From assembly GCF_018320785.1 (NCBI RefSeq), contig NC_054886.1:3843207-3907206 (forward strand): DNA of 64,000 nt, given 5' to 3'. The translations under genes and the position numbers were made by a program. Source of the DNA: Cheilinus undulatus (lineage: Eukaryota; Chordata; Actinopteri; Labriformes; Labridae). Of the stretch, positions 35,781 through 47,052 are shown piece after piece. Below the pieces are notes generated by a model, which was not told where the DNA came from, searched no databases, and saw only the letters and a list, made by a program, of their open reading frames with translations. The stretch's first letter is position 1. Each line of letters begins with the position of its first letter.

Positions 35781-36680
35781 CTGTATGAGCATAAAAGTAC
35801 GGCTATCAGTCTGTTATTACTCAAACATGAGCTAGACAGTGTGGATAAAGACAATCAGTGCTTCTGTTTCCTACTACAGACCATGATTAATGCAGTCCAC
35901 CTTGTTTGTTTTTCCTCATATTAGCTTTACTGAAAGTTCATAACTCCTCCACATGTCTCACTAACCACAGAGAAGAAGAACCCTCCTGAATCACTCGTCT
36001 TCTTCTTAAGTGGAGCTTTGGCCTTCACCAGCATCCTGCTTGTTGCTCTCATTATTTTAGTTTGCACCATGAACAAAAGGAGCTGTTTTAGCACAGGTCA
36101 GTGCTTCTGTTTCTATTTTACAGCTGCTATCACTAAAGATTGCTTTCATAGTGTGTTTTCTTTTTCATGACAGAGTCTCAGAGAGGGTCAGCCTCCACCA
36201 CAGCAGCAGCAGAGGTAAATATCATCACTGTCTCCTTTAAAGTGCAAAAAAACTCGTCGTTTCCCCACAAGGTTTATTGGGTTGATAGTAAATCACTGCA
36301 TCAATTAAAGGCCTGTTTGTGACAAATCAAGGGTTTTGTTGTATGTTAAAGGGGCTCAGCTAGCCTCTTAGCTCAGAACAAGACTCCTCCAGACTCTAGT
36401 CCAGTGAGACTCAACGTGTGGCTCTAGAGCCTCATGTGGCTCTTTAGTGAGGATTTGTGGCTCTTTTATGTCTAAATTTGAAATATGATTCCCCAGAAAA
36501 CCATTAATAAGGCAAACTTTGACCTCAGAATTATCCATTGCAGTTTGTTTCCCACACTGATACAGCAGGCTTTAATTCTCAAATTTAATTGTCAACCTTT
36601 TTTTTTTTGGTCTGTGTATTTTCATTGCTCAATTTTTTGCCCTTCTTTTCCCTTTTTTGCAGCTTTTTGCCCATTTAAGG

Positions 36681-36780
36681 NNNNNNNNNNNNNNNNNNNN
36701 NNNNNNNNNNNNNNNNNNNNNNNNNNNNNNNNNNNNNNNNNNNNNNNNNNNNNNNNNNNNNNNNNNNNNNNNNNNNNNNN
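36681..36780. other. assembly gap, exactly 100 N
   Basis: One hundred N is the usual placeholder for a gap of unknown size. The base before it lies in a ttttttgccc-type repeat (36628-36680) and the base after it is the 3' end of the Gypsy element, so true sequence is certainly missing. Confidence 0.95.
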
Positions 36781-36801
36781 AACAAGTCAACCTAAAGCAA
36801 A

Positions 36802-37938
36802 TTAAGTGACAAAGTCTCTGTGCCACTGTGGCCGCCTAACCTGACGTCCACAGCGAGATGTGATCTGAGGGGACTCCTGAGAAGATGGGGAAAGCGTCCC
36901 AGCATGGCCAGTCAATGAAGAAAGGGGAGAGAGGGAGCGACTGCGGGAATGAGGGGAAGGAGGGGCACTAACTGCAGTGGAAGGCGGCTTCCTTCCAGCT
37001 CTGGCAGGCATATAAGGGGGAGTAGGAGGGCAAAAAGGTAGGGCCCCTGACAAGGCATTGAGAGGAGGGGCCGAAGTCACTGAGGTGCTTGCATCAGCCA
37101 CTCCAGCTGGGGTCTGGCTGACAACTGTGGCAGCTGGCAAAGTCCCTTTGTAGGCTTTCAGTCTATCGTGGTGAACAACCCACGTCCGTGAGTCTGTGTT
37201 CCTTGGATCCGTGATCTCATAAGTGACACCAGGTTGTCCATTTCTGCACAACCTATGCAGGACCACAAATGGACCCTTCCACCTAGGGGCAAGCTTGTTC
37301 CACTTCCGAGCAGGATCATCCAGGAGAACAAGATCACCTGGCTGGTGAGGATGAAACACCATCTTTTTGTCGTAATATGTTTATTGTAGTTGTTTGGCAG
37401 CAGCAGAGATTTTAGATGCATCCCTAAAAGCACGTGACAAACGTGTAGAGAGGTCCTGAGCATAAGCTGCTGGTGTACCTGGTGTAGGAGAGGTCACAGA
37501 GGGACTACAGTTTAACATGACATCCAGTGGTAGGTTTGGTTCCCTCCCATGTACCAGGAAGAAAGGGGAGAACCCAGTACTTGAATGAACACTGGAATTG
37601 TAGGCCAGCTCAAACTGAGGCAGATACTGGTCCCATTCACCTCCACTCTGTGATATGTACTTGGCGAGTTGATCTTTTAGTGACTGATTCAGTCTCTCAA
37701 CCATACCATCTGACTGGGCCCGGTATGGCGATGTGCGTGTTTTGTTGATCCCAAGCATGTTGCAAAGGTGCTTAATTAGATCTGATTCAAACTGGCGGCC
37801 TTGATCAGTGTGAATTGACTCTGGTAAGCCATGTTGCCTAATATAATCCTCAAAGATGCACTTAGCAACAGTAGTAGCACGCTGGTCCTTCAGAGGATAA
37901 AGGTTAACATAGCGTGTGAAATAGTCCATCACTACCAA
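36802..37938 (-). pseudogene. Gypsy integrase core and C-terminal region
   Basis: 37938-37381 carries the integrase catalytic core: VVMDYFTRY (first Asp), HTDQGRQFES (second Asp) and GMVERLNQSL (Glu) in the usual DDE spacing. 37362-36802 is the C-terminal part with the GPF-type motif (RWKGPFVVLHRL) and a long Pro/Ser-rich end. A frame change near 37.37 kb separates them, so no single protein is made. Confidence 0.85.
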
Positions 37939-38046
37939 AGCATACCTGTTTCCTTGTTGAGTGATGGGAAGCTCAGTGATATCTGCAGCAATCTTCTGAA
38001 ACGGCCTTTCTGCATGGATTGGCTGAAGAGGGGCTCTCGTGCGGAG

Positions 38047-38712
38047 TTAGGGAACCCCGATCTGGCACGGCAAGCACTCTGTACAAAACTTTTTTATATC
38101 GCGCATCATGTATGGCCAATAACAGATACGCCGTGCTCTCTGTAGAGTGCGCTCTGCACTGAGATGACCACTGAAGTGATTGCCATGCAAACCTGACAAA
38201 GCTGTGGGGATGAGTGTTGTTGGCAGTAGAACTTGGAAGGTTGTAGGGGTGTGAAAGTGAGGTCTTGTTTTCCTGCAGAGTATTCCCTGATGCAGAGTCA
38301 GTTTTGGGAATTCATGCCAGAGTTTCCTCAATGTGGGTGAGGACTTTTTGAGGCGACCTAGAGGCGGTCTTTGGGCATTGTCCTCCAGCCAAGCGATGAC
38401 CTGGCTAAGACAATCGTCATTGTTTTGTTGTCTACAAAGTTCGTCTTGGTCAACAGACAGCGTGTGACTGAAATCAGGAATATTCGAGGTATCCTCAGCA
38501 ACATGCCTGTCTGAGGAGGTAATGGTAGAGATGATACACTGAACAGCTTGGTTGCAAGTCTCCGAGGTGGGGCGCCTAGACATTGCATCTGCATTGGCAT
38601 GTTGTTTACCTTCTCTGTGCAGTATTTTGTAGTCATAAACATCCAGCTCTAGAATCCACCGACTACGTCGACCTGTGGGATCATTGTCCACTGGAGCCTT
38701 CCTCAGGCTCAA
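38047..38712 (-). pseudogene. Gypsy RNase H tail and integrase zinc-binding region
   Basis: Contains a connection region (GRRSRWILELDVYDYKI, HANADAMSRRP) and the HHCC zinc finger of integrase (LHGNHFSGHLS, then CTECLPCQ). The core lies in the next frame downstream. Confidence 0.85.
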
Positions 38713-39273
38713 AGGGGCTTATGATCTGTGATCACTGTGAATGGGCTACCAGATAGAAAATGTTTAAAATGTCTTACAGACCAAACAATTGCCCAGAGCT
38801 CGCGGTCGAAGGTAGACCATTTTCTCTCAGAAGGCTTGAGTGTGTGACTGGCATAGGCGATAACACGTTCTGCCTTGTCCTGTTGTTGAGCCAGCACAGA
38901 GCCAACACTGTCCTGAGAAGCATCAGTGTACAACAAGAATGGTTGTGAGAAGACAGGATGTGCCACACTCGGAGGTGAGTGAGAGAATGTTTTAGTGACT
39001 GAAAGGCGTCGTCACATTCATCAGTCCACTTGAAAATCGCTCCCTTTTGGGTGAGGCGTGAAGTGGTGCAGCAATGACAGAAAAGTTCTTGACAAACCTA
39101 CGATAGTAGGAGCAAAGGCCAACAAATGATCTAACCTCGGTTGTTGTTCTGGGTGTAGGCCATCCACGAACTTTCTCAAGGTTCCTTGCATCTGGCTGAA
39201 GTCCAGCATTTGAGACCACATGTCCTAGAAAGGTCACTTGTGTCCGTGCTAGCTGGCACTTCTTGGCTTTCAA
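38709..39273 (-). pseudogene. Gypsy RT thumb and RNase H
   Basis: 39273-38992 holds CQLARTQVTFLGHVVS and the RT thumb region. 38966-38709 holds RNase H with LLYTDASQDSVGSVL (catalytic Asp) and FDRELWAIVW (Glu). They are in different frames, so one frameshift lies between them. Confidence 0.85.
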
Positions 39274-40299
39274 CTTGAGACCAGCTGAGCGGAAACGACT
39301 GAAAACCTCTTCAAGGCTCTGTAGGTGATCCGCAAAGAGCGACTGAACACAAGGACATCATCCAAGTAAATTAAGCATTCCTTCCAGTGCAAGCCATGAA
39401 GCACAAGTTCCATTAACCTCTGGAAAGTTGGCGGAGCGTTGGTTAACCCCATGGGCATAACTTTGAACTGGTAGAGAGCTCTGCCAGTGTTGAATGCTGT
39501 TTTCTCTTTGTCACGAGGGTCAAGCTCAACCTGCCAATATCCGCTGGATAAGTCCATCGTGCTAAACCAGCATGCACCTGACAAGCTGTCAAGGGCATCT
39601 GAGGATGTGGTAGGGGTATGATTCATTAATGGTGGCTGCATTTAACTTCCGATAGTCAATACAGAATCTGTAGCTGCCATCTTTCTTCCGCACAAGAACC
39701 ACTGGAGAGGACCAGGGGCTACAGCTTTCCTCAATGACATCTTGTGAAAGGAGCTGCTGAACCTGCCTGTCTATCTCTGCTCTGATGTTGGGTGAGGTGC
39801 GGTATGCTCTCTGTTTGATAGGTGGAACATCTGATGTGTTGATACTATGTCTGACCATGTCAGTGCGTCCATAGTCTTGGTCATGAGCACTGAAAACATC
39901 ACTATAAGTCAGCAACAGAGCTTCAAGTTTTTGCCGTTGCTCCTCTGTTAGTGCTAATCCTTCAAGATCAACATCTGGCAGTGTCTGCTGTGGGGTCGAG
40001 TCTGTTACCATAGCTACTGTGGCTGCCTCAGCATCAGCTATGAAATAGTCATCCTTGCTGTCTCTGCCTAGGGGATGAAAGTCTCCTAACCTAGTGTCGC
40101 AAGGAATCTGCATGTCTGTGTTAGTTGGGTTCATAACTCTGACATAAGTTAGCCCTGCCTGAACAGTGGCTAGCGTGCGTGCTGCCAAAAGACCAGGGAA
40201 ACCAGGTGGGCCTGGCTCCAATACACCTGTGTAGTCAGTCTGAATATCTGGGATGCCAGTAGTGGGCTGTACTTTAGCTAAAACAGTCATCTGTGACAT
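39270..40299 (-). pseudogene. Gypsy reverse transcriptase
   Basis: 40299-39589 begins the RT fingers ([20 protein letters not shown]) and 39641-39270 continues with FSTMDLSSGYWQVEL, MPMGLTNAPPTFQRLM and the active-site box YLDDVLVFS. The two frames overlap at about 39.6 kb, showing a frameshift in the middle of the enzyme. Confidence 0.88.
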
Positions 40300-40307
40300 G
40301 GCAGGAA

Positions 40308-40811
40308 CTACAACTGGAGATAAGGTGACAGCGTTACAGCATAAGGAGCAGTCTCAGTAGCACACAGAAGAGGAACGGAGGCACAAGTGCCTACTTTGAA
40401 AATCTGTACCCTCAAGTCCAAGACTGCCCGGTGTGCGAGTAGGAAGTCCCAACCCAATATCACTGGTTCTGTAACATTTCTGACTACTTGAACAGAGTGG
40501 GTGAAAACTTCGCTGCCTACCCTGATGGTAATAGAAAGTGTGCCCAAAATGTCTAAATAGTCACCAGTCACTGACTTAGGAAAAAGCTCTGAATGTTGCA
40601 TGGCTTTCGTTCTTAGAGAGGGGATAGACATTCTAAAGGCCTCACTTATGAGTGATATATCTGACCCTGAATCTATGTAAACTTTGGTAGCAATGTTTTC
40701 AATGACAGCCATCACATAGCGTGTGGGGTGCCTGTATGGGGGTGGCTGCACCTGTTGTGGGGCCTCAGAAGCAGTAGCAGCAGACACTTGGCCCTCAAAA
40801 TCTGCTACCAT
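40308..40811 (-). pseudogene. Gypsy aspartic protease
   Basis: The retropepsin-type active site reads YIDSGSDISLIS, followed by VILGWDFL. It starts in a frame overlapping the gag end by 7 bases, which suggests that gag-pol was read by a frameshift. The frame breaks near 40.32 kb before RT. Confidence 0.85.
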
Positions 40812-42199
40812 TCGTTTCCCTGGGTAGAGAGGTCATCATTAAAGCTCACATGATGGATTCTCTCCTTTTGTGATGGGCGTCTGTCCCTGGCAGGATATGC
40901 TTGGTGTGAGACATGCTTGGATTGAACAGAATCACGTGGGGGAGAGCAGGACTTATGTCTGCAGGAGTCATGTCTGTGAGTAAATCCCTCAGTGAAGTTG
41001 TCAAAGGGGCGCCTATCCGGGCTGTAGCGTCTGACGTGATCCTGACTGCTGGCAGAAGGGCGATCATACTGATGACATGGAGAACATGGAGGAGTAGGAG
41101 AGTAGCGTCTATCACGGGGACCAGGAGAGTATCTGCGATGATGCTCATCACTGCGTGCCCTGCTTGATCTGTGAGGGTTGAAGTAGTCACCACGGTCAGG
41201 TGACATGGATGGAGACCGACGGTATCTGTCCCTGCCACGTTCACCGTGCCATACACCAGGAGAGTCATACTGATGTGTTGAGTGATAAGCAGGAGAAGCA
41301 TGGTGACTAGCCAAGCGACCATATTTCTTTTCTAACTGTGTTACTTCAAGCCGGAGTGTCTGAACATCCTGTGAAAGCTGTCTGACGGCATCACAAAGTC
41401 CAGCAGAGGGGTCTGGGTGAGGCTTTTCTCGGTTTGTGGAAACCATGGCTGAGAGTGTTGAATCATGTGGAGCAGGAGGAGTGGCTACATGCTGATAAAC
41501 TGATGGGGGAAGGAGTTTTAATGCTTCCTGAGCACGTTCCCACTTACATGCAATAGCTAAGGCCTCCTCTAGGGTGGTAGCACCATGCTCATGACATTTA
41601 GCCTGAAGAACAGGGTCTAACCCAGCAACAAATCTTCTAAAGCGTTCCATGTCAATAGCTGACTGTCCATAGTTAGGGAAAGCCTCCAGCACTAGACGTG
41701 TGATTTCAGCAGCATAAACCTCCAAAGGCTCCTTAGGTAAACGCTGACGGGCATTGACAAACGTTTGGAAGTGAAGCATGAATTCTTTCCAAAAAACTTC
41801 ATTTAGCTTAGCTGCACACTGTTCATAGTCTTTCTGCACTTCTGGTGATAAAGACACCCAGTATGCTAAAGCATCTCCACTGAGGCGAGTAGGGAGTATT
41901 GTGGCAATGTCTAGCTGCTGTCCATCCGAACAGGCCTTAACAGCTAATTCAAGTCTTATTTTCCACAGTGAAAAACTCTCCTTGTCCTTACCATCTCCGT
42001 GAAAATATGGCGGTAGTTCCACTCTGTAGAGAAGCACGGTCCTAGTATCCCTTTGATAGTTGCCGTGCGCGCCATCCTGATCAGAGAGAGCTCCGTCGTC
42101 CTCTGGTACATCCACGAGTGACTCTTGCGACATGCCGAAAACACTGTCCAACTTAAACAACCAGGAGCCATCTGGCTGCTCGCAGTTTCCACCGTCCAC
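40805..42199 (-). CDS. Gypsy gag-like protein, 464 residues
   Basis: An uninterrupted frame with a retrotransposon gag domain (WKIRLELAVKA, LSGDALAYWVSL, FWKEFMLHFQTF, LPKEPLEVYAAEITRLV, FRRFVAGLDPVLQAKC). A coiled-coil LRLEVTQLEKKYG and a long Arg/Ser/Tyr/His-rich tail follow, probably nucleic-acid binding. I see no CCHC knuckle. It is the only intact ORF of the element. Start codon ATG at 42199-42197. Confidence 0.85.
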   Translation of the reverse strand: MDGGNCEQPDGSWLFKLDSVFGMSQESLVDVPEDDGALSDQDGAHGNYQRDTRTVLLYRVELPPYFHGDGKDKESFSLWKIRLELAVKACSDGQQLDIATILPTRLSGDALAYWVSLSPEVQKDYEQCAAKLNEVFWKEFMLHFQTFVNARQRLPKEPLEVYAAEITRLVLEAFPNYGQSAIDMERFRRFVAGLDPVLQAKCHEHGATTLEEALAIACKWERAQEALKLLPPSVYQHVATPPAPHDSTLSAMVSTNREKPHPDPSAGLCDAVRQLSQDVQTLRLEVTQLEKKYGRLASHHASPAYHSTHQYDSPGVWHGERGRDRYRRSPSMSPDRGDYFNPHRSSRARSDEHHRRYSPGPRDRRYSPTPPCSPCHQYDRPSASSQDHVRRYSPDRRPFDNFTEGFTHRHDSCRHKSCSPPRDSVQSKHVSHQAYPARDRRPSQKERIHHVSFNDDLSTQGNEW

Positions 42200-42335
42200 A
42201 CGATTGTTAAAAGTCCAACGACTTAAACAAAGTCACAGAAAGGCACCGAGGTCCGCAGCCGCTGTCCGGAATGTCCACTGATGTAGATAGTTGAGTGCCT
42301 TGGCTAATCGGAGCTAAACACCGCTGCCACCAGTC

Positions 42336-42851
42336 TGTAACCCTCCTTTCCTGAATAGTTCCCTTTTCCAGTCTCTTCTGGGAGTAGGTGATAAACGGGC
42401 TACAGGGTTATTCCACAGTGGTCTTTATTTGGCTCCAATAGACACCAAAACGGCATAACAGTACAGCGTTCCCTTGTCAGTACGTGCTCACAGATACCTG
42501 AGTAACAACTCACACCGTCCCACTGTTTTTACGTCCCTCCTGAAACTACGACCGGTAGGAACTAATCTTTACAACAATAGAAAGGGGACTTATACAGTAA
42601 CTTACATATTACACGTGTAAACATAAATAATATTTAGAGTACAGTGAATGCAAATAAGATAATAGTTGTTAATAATTATAAACTTAATTCTGTAACCCAT
42701 AAATAATAAGAATAGGACAGAATCACTCCTGCAGTAATAAACTAAATACAATGCAGTGCACAAACTGCTATAATAACCACCAGGAGATTTATGAAGTCAA
42801 GTAATATTAATTAACTAAACAAATGTACTCTGTGTAGCAATAATGGTTACA
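42336..42851 (-). repeat. Gypsy LTR (5' in element orientation)
   Basis: On the minus strand it starts TGTAACC at 42851 and ends GGTTACA at 42336, the perfect short inverted ends expected of an LTR. The tRNA-like primer site TGGTGGCAGCGG follows 3 bases later. No second copy is visible in the window. Confidence 0.8.
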
Positions 42852-42929
42852 TTAGCACAGCCCGAGTCAGCATAACATCGTCAGGCATGCTAATTTTCCC
42901 CTCACTACTGGACAGTTGTGTGTTTTTGT

Positions 42930-43420
42930 TCAGATGAGTTATGCTGAAGTAAATGGAAGAAACAGAGGGACATGTATTTGCAGGAGAGGAGAAAGGAGAC
43001 AGACTGGAGGAGTGGGTCAGGGACAGGGCCATCAGGACCCTCCATCACCAAAGGGGGAGGTGAAGAGGGGGGTCGAGGACAGTCGGGCTGCAGAGGACTT
43101 CCATGAAGATCAGGGCCAGCAGATGAGGTATAAAGTTTTTTGACAGCACACACAGTGTAAGAAATATTTAGGGAGAAATGTCTTCATAGGCTACAAAGGG
43201 AAAGTTGTCTTCTTTTGCCACTTTGTGGACAAACAAGAATATAAATAGTGTCATAGCAGAACCTGTGTACTGTGTTAATATGTACACTTTTGTGTTTTAT
43301 CAGAACATCATGTACTCCTCTCTGAAACACTACTACCTGCTGCTGCTTCTGCTCCTCCAGCACCTGGCCCATCCACTCCAGCTGCTGTTCCCACATGTAT
43401 GTAAATGAATAGAGCCACAT
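42930..43420 (+). other. exon-like fragments of unknown origin, possibly part of the MADF/BESS fossil
   Basis: A good acceptor (tgtttttgttcag) precedes an open + stretch at 42934-43143. Another acceptor (ttttatcag) precedes a Pro/Ala-rich open stretch at about 43304-43405 (PAAASAPPAPGPSTPAAVP). They lie just upstream of a BESS-like C-terminus. I cannot prove that they belong together. Confidence 0.25.
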
Positions 43421-43661
43421 CAATCAACAAATGATGGACTTGTTATTAAACTGATCATTCTGATCACTATAAAGAAGGAGGATCACAGCTTTCTTTGGAC
43501 CAGATCTTTTATAATGTAATTCATGCATGTACTTTTTATCTTTGGTAGAGCTAGTGCTGCCTCTCGTGTCACAACCTGATCCTTTTCTGTGTATTTCCTT
43601 AGTAGTATTCTATCAATAAAATATTATTGTATCACTAAATACGGCAGTGAGGAGGAGACCC

Positions 43662-45210
43662 CTGAGCAGGGACGTAATTTGGGGGGGGCAGGGGGGACAT
43701 GTCCCCTGCACTTTTTAAAATGGCAGTTTTGGTCCCCTGCAGTTTTTACCATCCAAAAACAATGTTACGCTATATTAAATGGAGACAGGTTGAGCACTAG
43801 GACCAAGCGGAAAACGGCTGCTCAAGCTGAAGCCTGTTTCCCTTTAGACCGCCCACTGGCCCACAAGCTCATCGATTGGCTTTGCCGTTTCTTGCTAATG
43901 TGTGATTGGCCGTCCCCGCTGTCACTCCATCTGGTTGTAAACAGCGCCTGGACTATAGCACATGAGCACACCGGTGTTTAGATAGTTGTCCATGAGTCCA
44001 CGTTCATCTGCTGCTGTAAGTTGTTAACATGTTGGGCATTTGTTCTGCCTGGGTCACGTCAGCTAGACGGATTTTGATATCAGAGGTTTCGTTTACATTA
44101 ACATTGAATGTGTGTCTGTGTGTGTGCGTGCGTGCGTGTGCATGTGTGTTTGGTAATTAGGCGCAGCCAGGTGGCAAGATGTCGAAAAAAGAAAACTGGA
44201 TATAAGAGACTTCTTTAGAAGTCAAAGTGTAAGTTACTCAGAGGAACATATTACACCACAAACTCCTTCCCCTCATCATCAGAAACTCAGACTCTCTCCC
44301 CTCCTATTATTATTATTATTATCATTGTTAGTAGTAGTAGTAGTAATAGTATTACTTCTATATTTTTTTATATTCTGTTATTTAACTTTATGATAAATGT
44401 ATGTATTGCAATTTATATGTTCATATTATGTAATTGTTTTATTCTTGTAAAGTGTCTTTGAGTTTTATTGAAAGAGCTGACAAATAAAATATTATTATTA
44501 TTATTATTATTATTATTACTGTAGAGCCTCAACAACACAGAGATTTTAAAAAAGCGTATATTTAAAGCCAAAGAGATACACTTTTTGATTTTTTTTTTCA
44601 TGTATTATTTGTGTTTCGAAAGGCAGCCACTGTTTAAAAACACTAACAATGAAAGTTTGTGGGAAAAAGAAAATAAAACCTTGGAATACAAATGTGATTT
44701 TATACATCCATATTGTTTGTGAATAAAGTAGACATAATAATTGAGAAACTGAGTTTTTTCTTCAGACTATACCATCAAAATCAATGATTGTTGCATCCCA
44801 AATTGTCCCACTGTTCATATGTCATCCATCAATATTTTTTTGTCAGGTGACAGATAATAGAAATGCAGAAGAAGATACAGGAGGAGGTAGAGCAAGAGAG
44901 GCTGGAGGAGATGGAGGAGGAGAGGCTGGAGGAGGTAGAGGAGGAGATACAGGAGGAGGTAGAGGAGGAGAGACTGGAGGCTCACAGGTGAGGTTGAAAG
45001 AATAAAGATATGTTAGTCATGAGATTGAGCATTGTGACAAATGTTAGAGTGATGATAATCTTATTTTTATATGTTACTATAGCTTATTATAGCTTATTTT
45101 TACTCAAAAATTAGGTATAATTTTATATAAATGAGGCCTATTGACCATACCCCCGTACTCAAACCAGTTGTGTCCCCCCCACCTCTGAAATCCAAATTTC
45201 GTCCATGCCC
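43662..45210. mobile_element. hAT-like insertion with CAGGGAC...CCCCTG ends
   Basis: The left end CAGGGACGTAATTTGG and the right end (complement CAGGGGCATGGACGAAATT) are related inverted termini. Near 44179 an ATGTCGAAAAAAGAAAACTGG start resembles the MSKKRK-type N-terminus of hAT/ZMYM transposases, but it is frameshifted. The interior also holds GT and TTA microsatellites and a Glu/Gly-coding repeat at 44868-44990. Confidence 0.55.
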
Positions 45211-45387
45211 CTGAGTGACTCCAGACAGCAGCTGATGGAGGTGGAGAGGATGTTGCTGGATGCCCTGAGGACCTGTCCACCTGCAGCAGGAGGTGGAGAG
45301 GATGAAATGTTCATCAAAAGTCTGCTTCCTTCCCTGCAGAGATTGCCGCCTCAAATAACCAAATTTGTCTTCAAATTCATAAACTGA
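45211..45387 (+). pseudogene. BESS-like C-terminal fragment of a MADF/BESS-type protein
   Basis: The frame reads DSRQQLMEVERMLLDAL, a Gly/Pro linker and then EDEMFIKSLLPSLQRLPPQ before stopping at 45385-45387. The phrase (D/E)(D/E)xxFxxSLLPxLxRLPP is what I know as the BESS motif that follows MADF DNA-binding domains in animal regulators and PIF/Harbinger-associated Myb/MADF proteins. Its N-terminal half is cut off by the preceding hAT-like element, whose left junction (SEEETPE, about 43640-43661) could be the continuation. Confidence 0.45.
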
Positions 45388-46390
45388 TATATGAATATAG
45401 CACTGTTCTGCTTAATCTATAACAACTGGAACCAACAGAATAGTTTCTACAAACTGAGTTAAAAATCTCTGCAGGGAACGAGCCAGACTTGAATCTCCCT
45501 TCTCCTCTCCTTCTGACCCCTCCCTCTTCCATTGAACTCCTCCAAGCAAGCTCCTTTGTGTTTCTGTTACAAATTAATTTAAGTTTGTTTAAATGTTAAG
45601 TTACATGTTTGTCCCTGCTTGTTTGTCCTTTTTAAAAAGCACTCAGAGAGCGCAGACCTCCTCCATTAGTCCTATCTCCCAATAGTAAAGAATCCTTTAA
45701 AAAAATTCCTGGATCCAGACGGTGATCCGGATCACTCCCAAAATCTGATCAATTCTTCCTTATCCCATTTCTGACATTTCCTGAAAATTTTATCAAAATC
45801 CATCCTCAACTTTATGAGTCATGTTGCTAACAAACAAACTCACTAACAAACAAACCCTACCGATCACATAACCTCCTTGGCGGAGGTAAAAATACAATAA
45901 ATGAATTATCTGAATTCAATTTTTAGCAACTGTTAAAATCAAGCTAATGTTAGCTGGCGAAGAATTTACTCACTCATGTCAAACTCTAGCTAATGCTGAT
46001 TTTACAAATGACCTCAAATTTAATAAGTGATGGTTTTTGCCTATTCTAACTAGCAAAGCAGTAAGGCATTAACCTGTTTATTGTTAGGATGGAGTTGGAT
46101 AACAATGTGATTTCTAACATCACTCTCCTTCCAAGCATGTGCTCTCACCTTCTTGTTCACAAAAATGCAATGTAAAAATACAAGAAATCACTGTTTTCTT
46201 TCCTTGAAGCAGTAATACAGTAAAATACTGTTCTAAACCATTATTTTAAAGTGTTGAAACATAACAGGATCTTACCGTTGAAATTTCCCTGTTAATTTAC
46301 AGCAATTTCTTAGAGTGCAATCAGGTTCTGATCGACATTCCTCCAAATCACCCCACAAAGTTTTTCACCATTGCCCACATGAGGGTTAGG
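45388..46390. other. noncoding stretch
   Basis: No gene recognised. It lies between the BESS fragment and the truncated Tc1 copy. Confidence 0.4.
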
Positions 46391-47052
46391 AATGACGAAT
46401 CACACTTCTTTATCTGGCAATCTGATGGACGAGTCTGGGTTTGGCGGTTGCCAGGAGAACGGTACTTGTCTGACTGCATTGTGCCAGGTGTAAAGTTTGG
46501 TGGAGGGGGGATTATGGTGTGGGCTTGTTTTTCAGGAGCTGGGCTTGGCCCCTTAGTTCCAGTCAAAGGAACTCTGAATGCTTCAGCGTACCAAGAGATT
46601 TTGGACAATTCCATGCTTCCAACTTTGTGGGAACAGTTTGGGGATGGCCCCTTCCTGTTCCAACATGACTGTGCACCAGTGCACAAAGCAAGGTCCATAA
46701 AGACATGGATGAGAGAGTTTGGTGTGGATGGATTTGACTGGCCTGCACAGAGTCCTGACCTCAACCTGATAGAACACCTTTGAGATGAATTAGAGTGGAG
46801 ACTGAGAGCCAGGCCTTCTCATCCAATATCAGTGTGTGACCTCACAAATGTGCTTCTGGAAGAATGGTAAAAGATTCCCATAAACACACTCCTAAACCTT
46901 GTGGAAAGCCTTCCCAGAAGAGTTGAAGCTGTTATAGCTGCAAAGGGTAGACCAACGTCATATTAAACCCTATGGATTAAGAATGGGATGTCACTTAAGT
47001 TCATAATTATGTAAGTCAAGGCAGGTGAGTGAATACTTTTGGCAATATAGTG
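46391..47052 (+). mobile_element. 5'-truncated second Tc1-like copy
   Basis: It is nearly identical to 3880-4530: [38 protein letters not shown], then a TGA at 46782. The right end (atacttttggcaatatagtg) ends at 47052, followed by TA. The left half and left terminus are absent, so it is immobile. Confidence 0.85.

Larger units (their letters stand above)
33367..36214 (+). pseudogene. nitr: NITR N4, truncated I domain and missing last exon
   Basis: Exon 1 (33367-33421, leader MPSLNGALHLLCFCLWRM) and the V domain in exon 2 (from 33536) are intact: TFKCFY, IFWYKQ, SATYYC and a J-like FADGTTLSV. The I domain begins normally (LSCTVHTGTCDGEHSVY), but at HSVYC the homology to the other genes ends and the frame stops at 34066-34068 with no splice donor. 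A transmembrane exon (35971-36096, LVFFLSGALAFTSILLVALII) and a short cytoplasmic exon (36174-36214, STTAAAE) follow with correct phases. The ITIM exon is not found before the assembly gap at 36681 and the Gypsy element. If transcribed, it could only yield a secreted V domain with a stub. I favour a pseudogene closest to N3. Ordinary NITRs need the missing half of the I domain, so the damage is not subtle. Confidence 0.75.
36802..42851 (-). mobile_element. Gypsy/Ty3-type LTR retrotransposon, degraded, 3' LTR not seen
   Basis: Minus-strand order: LTR 42851-42336 (516 bases, ends TGTAACC/GGTTACA), primer-binding-like TGGTGGCAGCGG at 42332-42321, gag, protease, reverse transcriptase, RNase H, integrase. 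That order (RT before integrase) defines Gypsy. The pol region is broken into several frames. The matching 3' LTR should lie below 36802, where the 100-N gap begins, so it is either in the gap or lost. The element separates the visible part of N4 from any last exon. Confidence 0.9.

Noticed and set aside
42934-43143. Possible replacement ITIM exon for N4 (acceptor followed by MSYAEV)
   Set aside because: The distance, the Gypsy element between and the lack of similarity to any NITR last exon beyond one tyrosine make it too weak.
44868-44990. Glu/Gly-coding + strand frame as a gene
   Set aside because: A simple GGAGGA-type repeat inside the hAT-like element with no flanking domain.
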